Assembly (NCBI GenBank): GCA_002314465.1
Contig: DCGA01000175.1
Coordinates: 1-7,816 of the forward strand
Origin: a bacterium UBA1790
GTDB lineage: Bacteria; Bacteroidota; Bacteroidia; Bacteroidales; Muribaculaceae
Length of the DNA: 7,816 nucleotides
Direction of reading: 5' to 3'
Position 1 is the first letter of the stretch. Each line of letters begins with the position of its first letter. A program made the position numbers and the translations under genes. Shown one piece after another: positions 1 through 5,754 of this stretch. The notes beneath the pieces were generated by a model, which saw only the letters and a list, made by a program, of their open reading frames with translations, was not told where the DNA came from and did no database searches.

Positions 1-367
1 AAAAATCACCGTCATGGCAACAGGGTTTGACATGAGCATCGACACCCCCGACAGCGCTTCGCCGCGCATCATCAAGGGCAACGACGGCAACAAGCGCGAA
101 AGGCTCATCGAGGCCTATGGACACGATACGGTGATTGACAACGAGAACCGCCACATCGAGAGGCAGTATGTAATCCTTAAGCCCGAGGATATGGACGACA
201 AGGCTATCATCTCCACCCTCACCGATATTCCCACCCTCAACCGTCCCAACGCCGTCAAGGCCAATATAGAAGAACTGCGCAAAAACCGCAGCGATGATGA
301 TGACTATTACAACGACGAGCCCCAGCCCGCGCACGATGCAGGCCGGCAACGCACCATCGACTTCTAA
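1..367 (+). CDS. ftsZ: Cell division protein FtsZ, C-terminal part (5' truncated by window edge)
   Basis: The reading frame is open from the left edge (first full codon at 2) to TAA at 365-367, giving 121 residues. The first visible residues, KITVMATGFD, match the last strand of the FtsZ C-terminal domain (family form VTVIATGF), so the GTP-binding domain lies outside the window. FtsZ is the tubulin-like GTPase that forms the division ring. After that strand comes a polar, charged linker of about 60 residues, then DIPTLNR, which resembles the conserved C-terminal peptide that binds FtsA and other partners (E. coli DIPAFLR). A further ~40 residues follow, with an acidic SDDDDYYNDE stretch and the end RQRTIDF. 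The ATG at 14 is internal and not the start. No gene follows on this strand; a terminator-like hairpin lies 119 bp past the stop. The identification rests on a short conserved segment plus the tail layout. Confidence 0.85.
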   Translation, partial: KITVMATGFDMSIDTPDSASPRIIKGNDGNKRERLIEAYGHDTVIDNENRHIERQYVILKPEDMDDKAIISTLTDIPTLNRPNAVKANIEELRKNRSDDDDYYNDEPQPAHDAGRQRTIDF

Positions 368-486
368 CGAAGAAACCACAGCCACATCATGGCTACAACG
401 ATAACGAGGCATTTAGACTATTATGTAGCCTCACTTAAACTCTAATCTTAATACCTATCTAACACATTAAAACACACAACTCCCCC

Positions 487-534
487 GAGCAACTGCAAGT
501 AAGGCCCCAAAGCCCCTCGCAGTTGCTCTCTTTT
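487..534 (+). terminator. Probable intrinsic terminator downstream of ftsZ
   Basis: GAGCAACTGC (487-496) and GCAGTTGCTC (519-528) form a perfect 10-bp stem around a 22-nt loop, followed by TCTTTTA. The T-run follows the stem only on the plus strand, which suits termination of ftsZ transcription. The loop is long and the T-run short, so it may be a moderate terminator or a 3'-end stabilising hairpin. Confidence 0.6.
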
Positions 535-540
535 ACCCCC

Positions 541-613
541 AAAAACCTTTTGTTCTTAAATCACCCTCAAAGGCCCTTTTGTTCTTCTGTCTAAACAACC
601 CCCACGCGAAGCA
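541..613 (+). repeat. 73-bp direct repeat, copy A
   Basis: Aligned without gaps at an offset of 242 bp, this matches 783-855 at 68 of 73 positions; 551-595 is identical to 793-837 over 45 bp. Within the unit TTGTTCTT occurs twice (550-557 and near 580), and the unit ends in ACGCGAAGCA. Confidence 0.85.
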
Positions 614-676
614 TTCGTGACAATTCGTGTTAATTCGTGGAAAAAACTCTGCGAGTTCCGCAGGTTCTGCGCGAGG
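613..676 (+). repeat. Two consecutive triplet arrays (10-bp and 9-bp period)
   Basis: ATTCGTG occurs at 613-619, 623-629 and 633-639, an exact 10-bp period. After an A-run come three 9-mers: CTGCGAGTT (649-657), CCGCAGGTT (658-666) and CTGCGCGAG (667-675). The second set matches the arrays at 866-892 and 951-977 in period, unit number and sequence. Confidence 0.8.
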
Positions 677-686
677 AAAATCCCAT

Positions 687-730
687 CGCGAAGCTTAATT
701 TAGAATAATTAATCGTAATTTCTTTCAGTT
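687..730 (+). repeat. Degenerate ~55-bp tandem repeat, unit 1
   Basis: It starts with CGCGAAGC, runs through an AT-rich core and ends in TAATTTCTTTCAGTT (716-730), which is repeated exactly 50 bp later. The second unit is at 742-780. Confidence 0.7.
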
Positions 731-741
731 TTTGCCACCCA

Positions 742-780
742 CGCGAAGCCTAATATTAATTATTTTAATTTCTTTCAGTT
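742..780 (+). repeat. Degenerate ~55-bp tandem repeat, unit 2
   Basis: It has the same layout as 687-730: CGCGAAGC, a slightly shorter AT-rich core, then an exact copy of TAATTTCTTTCAGTT at 766-780. It runs directly into copy B of the 73-bp repeat. Confidence 0.7.
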
Positions 781-782
781 AA

Positions 783-855
783 AAATCCCTTATGTTCTTA
801 AATCACCCTCAAAGGCCCTTTTGTTCTTCTGTCTAAATAACCCCCTCGCGAAGCA
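783..855 (+). repeat. 73-bp direct repeat, copy B
   Basis: Second copy of 541-613, with five substitutions and no gaps. Its terminal CGCGAAGC is preceded by T where copy A has A. A triplet array follows 10 bp further on, as a triplet array also follows copy A. Confidence 0.85.
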
Positions 856-865
856 CAAAAACCAT

Positions 866-893
866 CTACGAGTTCCGCGAGTTCTGCGAGAGG
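866..893 (+). repeat. Triplet array of 9-bp units
   Basis: CTACGAGTT, CCGCGAGTT and CTGCGAGAG follow each other without a gap (866-874, 875-883, 884-892). Unit 2 starts CCG and unit 3 starts CTG, as in the arrays at 649-675 and 951-977. The next CGCGAAGC box is at 907. Confidence 0.75.
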
Positions 894-950
894 CCGTAAC
901 CACCCACGCGAAGCTTTATAGCCCTTTTGTCCCTTTTAGTCAAAAAAAAT

Positions 951-978
951 CCGTGAGATCCGTGAGATCTGTGCGAGG
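951..978 (+). repeat. Triplet array of 9-bp units
   Basis: CCGTGAGAT occurs twice in tandem (951-959, 960-968), then CTGTGCGAG (969-977). Read on the minus strand, this is the CACAGAT..CACGGAT..CACGGAT type of iterated motif. A run of eight A (942-949) lies just before it; on the minus strand that is T8 located about 53 nt after the stop of the gene at 1002-1460. Confidence 0.75.
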
Positions 979-1001
979 CAATCCCCCCACACACCAAGCA
1001 A

Positions 1002-1460
1002 TTAGAATTTAAGGTGCGACGACGCACTGCGTCCATCACGGTTAGAGAAAGTAAACAGCGCCCACTGACCCGTAATCTCGCTCTCATAGCGCACATGAAA
1101 ACGGTCGGCAGGCAAGTGCGAAATCATCCCCGTGCCGTCGGCAAGCAAGTCTATCGCGGTGCGCGACTGCACGCCCTTTTTTTCCACGATAGTAAGTTTA
1201 TTCCCCACAGCAGTAACCACGATGTTCACGGTATCGCCCTCGTCAAGCGGGATAGCATTACGCAGCACCAGCACACTGCCGTCGTCCTGTGCCTGCAGCA
1301 TCACGAGCCCTGCATCATCGGTGACGCAAGGATTAAGCGAGAGCGCGGTGACCTCGGTAGTAGCCTCACCCCTGTTATCCTGGCCGAAGAAGAGCGCCAC
1401 AAGCGCCATAGCCACGGTAAAGGCGATAACATAAAACTCCAGTGAATTAATCTCTATCAT
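1002..1460 (-). CDS. Small membrane-anchored protein of unknown function
   Basis: A 152-residue protein whose family I do not recognise. Residues 9-26 (FYVIAFTVAMALVALFFG) form one hydrophobic helix right at the N-terminus, so the protein is probably anchored in the inner membrane by a signal anchor; there is no lipobox cysteine. The remaining ~125 residues are soluble, rich in Val, Leu, Thr and Asp with alternating strand-like segments, which suggests a small beta domain. The ATG at 1460 places the helix properly and no better start is seen. The gene lies 64 bp downstream of the PorZ-like gene on the same strand, but a strong terminator sits between them, ending 12 nt before this start. It therefore either depends on read-through or has its own promoter inside the 3' end of the neighbour; no convincing consensus was found. 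A link to type IX secretion is a guess from position only. Confidence 0.75.
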   Translation of the reverse strand: MIEINSLEFYVIAFTVAMALVALFFGQDNRGEATTEVTALSLNPCVTDDAGLVMLQAQDDGSVLVLRNAIPLDEGDTVNIVVTAVGNKLTIVEKKGVQSRTAIDLLADGTGMISHLPADRFHVRYESEITGQWALFTFSNRDGRSASSHLKF

Positions 1461-1472
1461 TACGGGTAAATG

Positions 1473-1505
1473 AAAAGGGACTCTGTTTCTGCAAGCAGAG
1501 TCCCT
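1473..1505 (-). terminator. Strong intrinsic terminator after the porZ-like gene
   Basis: 1476-1485 (AGGGACTCTG) and 1496-1505 (CAGAGTCCCT) form a perfect 10-bp stem. It can extend inward by three pairs (one G-T) to leave a CTGC tetraloop. On the minus strand the stem runs into TTTTCATTT. It begins 19 nt after the stop of the upstream gene and ends just before the start codon at 1460, so it could also act as an attenuator for the next gene. Confidence 0.8.
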
Positions 1506-1524
1506 GTGAAGTATTATCGGGTAA

Positions 1525-3864
1525 TTACTTGATAATGCGTATTTGTGTCACAGCCTTTTCGCTGAGGTTACTCTCGTCTACGCCGGCATATACATAGTAA
1601 ACGCCTGTCGCAAGACGCTCGCCAGCCTCGTTGCAGCCGTCCCACTTTGCCGATGTGCCCTGAGCCTGCATCTGTGCCACGGTGTTACCTTTGCGGTCGG
1701 TAATCTTTATGAACGAGTTGTTCACAAGGTTGCTTATGGTCACATATCCGGTGAAGTCGGGGCGCAGCGGGTTGGGATAAGCCTGCACGTTGTCATAGTT
1801 CTCGACTGCCGTTGTAGCCTCACAATAGTACTCGGCTATACCCTCACTGGTAACGAAGATTACCGAGTTAGTATTGGGCTTGGGGCAGATGGTGTAGATG
1901 TTGTTCGAGGGCAGACTGCTGTTGTTAGCGTCAAACTGTGCAAGAATCTTCTTGCCGTCGGCGCTCAGCAGATACACACCCTGAGTCGCAGTACCCAGCC
2001 ACTTACGGTTGAGGCTGTCTACTGCAATGCAGTGCACGTCCTCGCCGTCGAGGAAGTAGTCGGTCTCGCTATCGGGGTTCATCTTAATCTTGATGCGGTG
2101 AACCTTGAAGTTGGGCTCAAACGCCTCGCTGGGATTGAAGTAAAGGAATCCCGAGGTTGTGCCCGCCCATATGTTACCCAGGGTATCGGGAGTGAGGCAG
2201 CGGATGAACTGCCAACCCACTGTCGAACCGTCGGCATCGGGAAGCGAGGTGTAGGTAACGTTCTTGGGGTTGAGGTTATTGATATCACCCTCATTGTCCC
2301 AGAACATGATGGGGCCGTTGTAAGAGCCTATCGAGAACACCTTGATGTCGGTGCCCTTTGAGATTGCAAATGAACAAGCCTTGTTAGAGCCGGTCTTGCC
2401 GGTCAGGTTGGGCTTAATCCAGTCATCGGCGGTGATGTCGGTGCTGTGGAGTTTATCCTTCGGCAGAGCCACCACATACGGACCCGATGTTGCCGGGCGG
2501 AACGACTGCACGCCCCACAGGTTGCCGTCCTTGTCGAGCGACAGGGCGTTCATCCATGTAAGGGGGGCATTGGTGCGACCGTCATAGTTCATCACAACGG
2601 TGTCGTTAACCACATGGCTAATAATCGCGTAGTATGTCTTTGTGCCGCCGGTCGGGGTGTATGATGCTCCGCGGGTGCTGTAAAAGTATGAGCACTTCTG
2701 GTCGCGCTCAAACACAAGCCAGTAGTTACCGTTGTTCGATACCTTGTTGTAGGGTGTTGCGTTCTTCCACATTTCGCCGTCATAGGTCCAAATCTCGGTC
2801 TGCACACCGCTATACTTGCTTATGAGGCCGTTATCGGTTGTACGCGACACATACACCTTGCCGTCATTGGGGTTATATGCACTCCAGAATGCGTTCTCGG
2901 TGATACCCCAGCCGTTGGGAGTGTAAAATGTAGTTGTACCCTGCTTGTAAAGGCCGTTGTTGCCCACAGCCCACATCGTGCCGTCGCCATTGGGGTTGCA
3001 CGAATACAGATTGCTGCCCCCGCTCACTTTGGTAGCATTACCCGCGTTCTCGTCGAAGGTATAGTAGCAGTTCGACGCCTTGAAGTTGGCAATGAAACCT
3101 GTGGGAGTGCGCTGGATGTTGTTGGCCGCCGAAGTAAAAACATTTTCTAACGTAAATATCAGTTCGTCCTCAAACTCAATCTTAGCCAGGTCAAGTTCCT
3201 CCAGTGAACTAACGAAGAATGTGCAGCTGTCAACCGGGAAGAAGTGGGGAGCATTCAAGGTTGTTCCCGTAGATACAAACTGCGAGAAATTGTCATGGTC
3301 CTTGCGACGGTCATAGAAAATCTCATCGCCCGACGATACAATCAAGACTCCGCCCACAACAGCCGCCGAGGTAATGTCGCGGTTGTAGTAGTAGGTGTGC
3401 TTAATCTGCAGCGTGCTGCCGTCGATGACTACGAGGCCAAACTGTGTTGCAACATACATCATACCCTCGGCAAAAGTCACATCGTTGATTGCCTTCACTC
3501 CGTTGTAGATTGCATCCTTAATGTCGGGGATGTTTACAACCTTTCCGTCAGGGCGAATAACGTCAATGTTAGAGTTGTTGTAGGTTACAACCGTGTAATT
3601 GTCAGCGCTGTTATAGTAGATGTTGGTAACATACAAGTCACTGGCTCCGTTGTCCTTGTCAAGGGGATTCACTTCGCAAGTGGCCTTGTCAAAGGCAAAG
3701 AGGTGGTTATTAGACACCATGTACACCTTGTTGCCGGCGTCTACGAGGTTTTGCGCGCCGCTTCCTAGGTACTTGGGATGTGATTTCCACATGCCGGTAG
3801 TTTGGGCTGCCGCGGTGAGTGTCGCCAGCGCTACAATAAGTATGAATGTAATTTTCTTCATCAT
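1525..3864 (-). CDS. porZ: PorZ-like type IX secretion protein: two-propeller exported protein with T9SS C-terminal domain
   Basis: A 779-residue exported protein. Residues 1-20 are a signal peptide (KK, hydrophobic core, cleavage likely after AAA before Q21). Residues ~25-680 look like beta-propellers. Propeller blades of the two-component-regulator type show as DKDGNLWGVQSF (444-455), GNIWAGTTSGFLYFNP (563-578) and KWLGTATQGVYLL (621-633). Residues 686-779 are a T9SS C-terminal sorting domain: YPNP at 696-699, WDG at 741-743, LATGVYYVYA at 751-760, ending in a basic RIIK. Length and order (signal peptide, two propellers, sorting domain) match PorZ, which with PorU, PorV and PorQ forms the outer-membrane attachment complex that delivers anionic lipopolysaccharide to T9SS cargo. 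A different T9SS-exported propeller protein is possible. Of the tandem ATGs at 3864 and 3861, the first is used here; both keep the signal peptide. A Bacteroidota promoter precedes the gene and a terminator follows it, so it appears to be transcribed largely on its own. Confidence 0.72.
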   Translation of the reverse strand: MMKKITFILIVALATLTAAAQTTGMWKSHPKYLGSGAQNLVDAGNKVYMVSNNHLFAFDKATCEVNPLDKDNGASDLYVTNIYYNSADNYTVVTYNNSNIDVIRPDGKVVNIPDIKDAIYNGVKAINDVTFAEGMMYVATQFGLVVIDGSTLQIKHTYYYNRDITSAAVVGGVLIVSSGDEIFYDRRKDHDNFSQFVSTGTTLNAPHFFPVDSCTFFVSSLEELDLAKIEFEDELIFTLENVFTSAANNIQRTPTGFIANFKASNCYYTFDENAGNATKVSGGSNLYSCNPNGDGTMWAVGNNGLYKQGTTTFYTPNGWGITENAFWSAYNPNDGKVYVSRTTDNGLISKYSGVQTEIWTYDGEMWKNATPYNKVSNNGNYWLVFERDQKCSYFYSTRGASYTPTGGTKTYYAIISHVVNDTVVMNYDGRTNAPLTWMNALSLDKDGNLWGVQSFRPATSGPYVVALPKDKLHSTDITADDWIKPNLTGKTGSNKACSFAISKGTDIKVFSIGSYNGPIMFWDNEGDINNLNPKNVTYTSLPDADGSTVGWQFIRCLTPDTLGNIWAGTTSGFLYFNPSEAFEPNFKVHRIKIKMNPDSETDYFLDGEDVHCIAVDSLNRKWLGTATQGVYLLSADGKKILAQFDANNSSLPSNNIYTICPKPNTNSVIFVTSEGIAEYYCEATTAVENYDNVQAYPNPLRPDFTGYVTISNLVNNSFIKITDRKGNTVAQMQAQGTSAKWDGCNEAGERLATGVYYVYAGVDESNLSEKAVTQIRIIK

Positions 3865-3893
3865 AGTATAATCTGTTATGTGCAGAGTTGTGG

Positions 3894-3925
3894 CAAAGTT
3901 ACTAATTTATTGCCATATTAACAAA
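3894..3925 (-). promoter_or_regulatory. Bacteroidota-type promoter of the porZ-like gene
   Basis: On the minus strand TTTG (3925-3922) is followed after exactly 20 nt by TAACTTTG (3901-3894), fitting the primary sigma consensus TTTG-N19/21-TAnnTTTG. The predicted transcription start is near 3888, giving a 5' leader of about 24 nt to the ATG at 3864. The leader has no purine-rich Shine-Dalgarno sequence, which is usual for this phylum. Confidence 0.75.
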
Positions 3926-3933
3926 TATGAAGT

Positions 3934-3949
3934 CGCAATTAAAATTGCG
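3934..3949. repeat. Perfect inverted repeat just upstream of the porZ -33 box
   Basis: CGCAATT, AA, AATTGCG: 7-bp arms around 2 nt. It lies between the stop of the LtaS-like gene (3955-3957) and the -33 box (3922-3925). It could be an operator for the porZ promoter or a small 3'-end hairpin of the upstream gene. On the minus strand no T-run follows it; on the plus strand TATTTTTA follows, but no plus-strand gene reads into it. Confidence 0.45.
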
Positions 3950-3954
3950 TATTT

Positions 3955-5754
3955 TTATCTTGTACCGTTAAACCAGTGCTTCTTGATGATAAGGCCGCTC
4001 ATTTCCCAAGCCCGGCGCTGGTGTTCTACAAGGGGCGATACCTTGTCGCCCACTATTTCCTGAGGGAATACTGCAGCCGATGCTACATCTATACGCAACA
4101 AACTGTAACCCAGTCCCTTCCATTCATAATCGTTGGCACCCATCACATCGAGTAGCGTGGGATATACGTCTACCTGGCCCACCACGCGGTCTATGCGCTT
4201 GCCCTGCTTGGCTCCCACGATGATGAGTGCACACTCGTTGCCTGTGGGGCTGAGCGACGGACGGCCCTCGGGAGCGTCGTCCACTAGTTCGGTATGGTCG
4301 CTGGCTATTGCCACAACGGTGTTGGCAAGCAAGCCCTTCTGCGACATCTGCTGCAGGAACAAGCCCAGATGGCGGTCAAAGTAGGCCGCACGCTCCAGGT
4401 AGTTGCGCACCTGCGGCGTGTACTGCTTGCTTTGCGATATCCATGTGGTATCTACATCGGGGGTGTCATACGGGCTGTGCATGGTCGCTGTAACTATCTG
4501 CGCAAAGAACGGTTGCTTGGTCGATGCAATGGTCTGTGCAGCCTCGGCAAACAGCAGTTCGTCGGCACGGTATCCGTTGGCTACCAGTTTGTCTTTATAC
4601 TGGCGCTGATAGTAGAGTTCCTTGAAACCGTAACTCTGGTTTGTACCCTCAATGTTCCACAGGCCGGGAGCATCCATGCATATTTCCATCGCGTGGCATC
4701 CCTTCAGGGCCTTGGCAAGCGAGGGGTACGGGGCATTACCGTAGTGCATCACCACTGCCTTGTCGAGCAGCGGGAGCAGACCGGTGTCATATATGAACTT
4801 GCCGTCGCTCGAACGCCCGTTCTTCACCTGTCCCTGTACATTCAAGGCTACGATATTGGTCGAGTCGGCAACAAGTGCGTTGAGCACCGGGGTAACCTCA
4901 CGGCCGTCAATCTTGAGGTCGATGGCCCACGAGTTGAGCGACTCCACGATGATGAGGATCAGGTTCTGCCTGCCCGACGCGTATGTGTTGTCGGTGTAAC
5001 AGGGAATCTCTTTTTCGATATATTGCTTGATGGCAGCCTCTTCTTCCTCGGTCATGGGCGCTTCATAGGCAGTGGCAATGCTATGGAGGGTGTAGGCCAC
5101 AAAACCGTGGTTAAGGAAATAACCCTTATAGCGGCCGCCTATGCGGGTATACAATTCGTTTACAGCCTCGGAAAAGTCGGTGTAGGTGTCGTCAAGGTAA
5201 TAAATGCGGTAGGTCGTGCCCAACTGTGTAGCTATCGCAATGAGCAGCGACGACACCACAGCCACGCACTTGCCGCGCAGCGACAGCACCTTCTCCTGCC
5301 TTGCCTTGCTGCTTATCCACTTGCGATACACTACCCAAGCGGCAACGGTAAATACTACCGTCATGAGCGCCGTAGCATGGATAAGGCCTATCACGCTGTC
5401 AACAAGCACTTTCGAGACATTAGACGTGAACAGGAACGATGAGTAGGGCATTATCTCCTGATAGGTGATGTTGTAGACTATCTGGGCAAAGCACCACACG
5501 GTGAGTGCCACGGGAACAGCCCACATCCACTTGCGACACTTGGGCGCTAACAGCCAGAAGGGGAGCAACAGCAGCACAGCGTCGCCCAGATGGATGAGCA
5601 TGAAATGCACCATTCCCACGGGCGAAAGGAGATTGCTGCGGTAACCCACGGCAAAGCAGCAGTTGGTGAGCCCCAGCAGTGCCTCGATGAGCACCACCAG
5701 CAGCACATAGAACTGCAGCGACTTGTTATTCCTTATTTTGTCCACCACTTTCAT
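3955..5754 (-). CDS. LtaS-like membrane sulfatase-fold phosphotransferase (LTA synthase family)
   Basis: A 599-residue membrane protein with five hydrophobic helices in residues ~12-180 (about 14-34, 47-70, 76-97, 120-142, 162-180), then a periplasmic sulfatase/alkaline-phosphatase-fold domain from ~262. Metal and catalytic motifs fit LtaS: E271 in IIVES, GRSSDGKF at 313-320 at the nucleophile site, H426 in HSPY, and D486-H487 in SDHTE (S. aureus LtaS E255, T300, H416, D475, H476). The nucleophile position holds Ser315 rather than Thr. Such enzymes move phosphoglycerol or phosphoethanolamine from a phospholipid to an envelope acceptor; Gram-negative Bacteroidota lack classical lipoteichoic acid, so the acceptor is unknown. 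I chose the ATG at 5754 because it overlaps the upstream stop as ATGA and follows AAGAAGAA. An in-frame ATG at 5778 would add eight polar residues and overlap the neighbour by 28 bp. It has no CxPxR formylglycine motif, so it is not a classical sulfatase. Confidence 0.85.
   Translation of the reverse strand: MKVVDKIRNNKSLQFYVLLVVLIEALLGLTNCCFAVGYRSNLLSPVGMVHFMLIHLGDAVLLLLPFWLLAPKCRKWMWAVPVALTVWCFAQIVYNITYQEIMPYSSFLFTSNVSKVLVDSVIGLIHATALMTVVFTVAAWVVYRKWISSKARQEKVLSLRGKCVAVVSSLLIAIATQLGTTYRIYYLDDTYTDFSEAVNELYTRIGGRYKGYFLNHGFVAYTLHSIATAYEAPMTEEEEAAIKQYIEKEIPCYTDNTYASGRQNLILIIVESLNSWAIDLKIDGREVTPVLNALVADSTNIVALNVQGQVKNGRSSDGKFIYDTGLLPLLDKAVVMHYGNAPYPSLAKALKGCHAMEICMDAPGLWNIEGTNQSYGFKELYYQRQYKDKLVANGYRADELLFAEAAQTIASTKQPFFAQIVTATMHSPYDTPDVDTTWISQSKQYTPQVRNYLERAAYFDRHLGLFLQQMSQKGLLANTVVAIASDHTELVDDAPEGRPSLSPTGNECALIIVGAKQGKRIDRVVGQVDVYPTLLDVMGANDYEWKGLGYSLLRIDVASAAVFPQEIVGDKVSPLVEHQRRAWEMSGLIIKKHWFNGTR

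Larger units (their letters stand above)
541..1000. repeat. Composite intergenic repeat cluster between convergent genes
   Basis: This stretch lies between the 3' ends of ftsZ (plus) and the 152-residue gene (minus). Short open frames exist here on both strands but run through the repeats and have no convincing protein features. It contains a 73-bp direct repeat (541-613 and 783-855), a degenerate ~55-bp tandem pair (687-730 and 742-780), five copies of CGCGAAGC (605-612, 687-694, 742-749, 847-854, 907-914) and three-unit arrays of 9-10 bp (613-639, 649-675, 866-892, 951-977). Motifs such as AATTCGTG and ATCCGTG in tandem recall interspersed repeats common in Bacteroidota intergenic DNA. The role is unknown; possibilities are REP-like 3'-end elements, nucleoid-protein sites or a non-autonomous element. 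No transposase and no clear terminal inverted repeats are seen. Confidence 0.8.

Noticed and set aside
389..445. An 18-codon open frame (ATG to TAA) between ftsZ and its terminator
   Set aside because: Too short to judge, no clear ribosome binding site and no recognisable peptide. It lies in the ftsZ 3' leader and is likely chance.
613..978. Possible CRISPR array because of regularly repeated short motifs
   Set aside because: Units are 9-10 bp, directly adjacent without spacers of constant size, and no cas genes are present.
541..1000. A remnant insertion sequence or transposon
   Set aside because: No transposase fragment, no clear terminal inverted repeats and no target-site duplication could be seen; the repeats are direct and modular.
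368..1001. A tRNA or other known structured RNA gene in the convergent intergenic region
   Set aside because: No cloverleaf, T-loop (GTTCGA-type) motif in proper context, or recognisable riboswitch core was found by eye.
821..1096. Short open frames on both strands across the repeat cluster (821-1012 plus; 866-1096 minus)
   Set aside because: They run through repeats, give basic unstructured products, and one overlaps the well-supported gene at 1002-1460 in another frame.
4294..5442. Long plus-strand open frame of 382 codons opposite the LtaS-like gene
   Set aside because: It is the antisense shadow of a gene with clear catalytic motifs; its product has no family features. The same applies to 1543-2361 and 5868-6842 on the plus strand.
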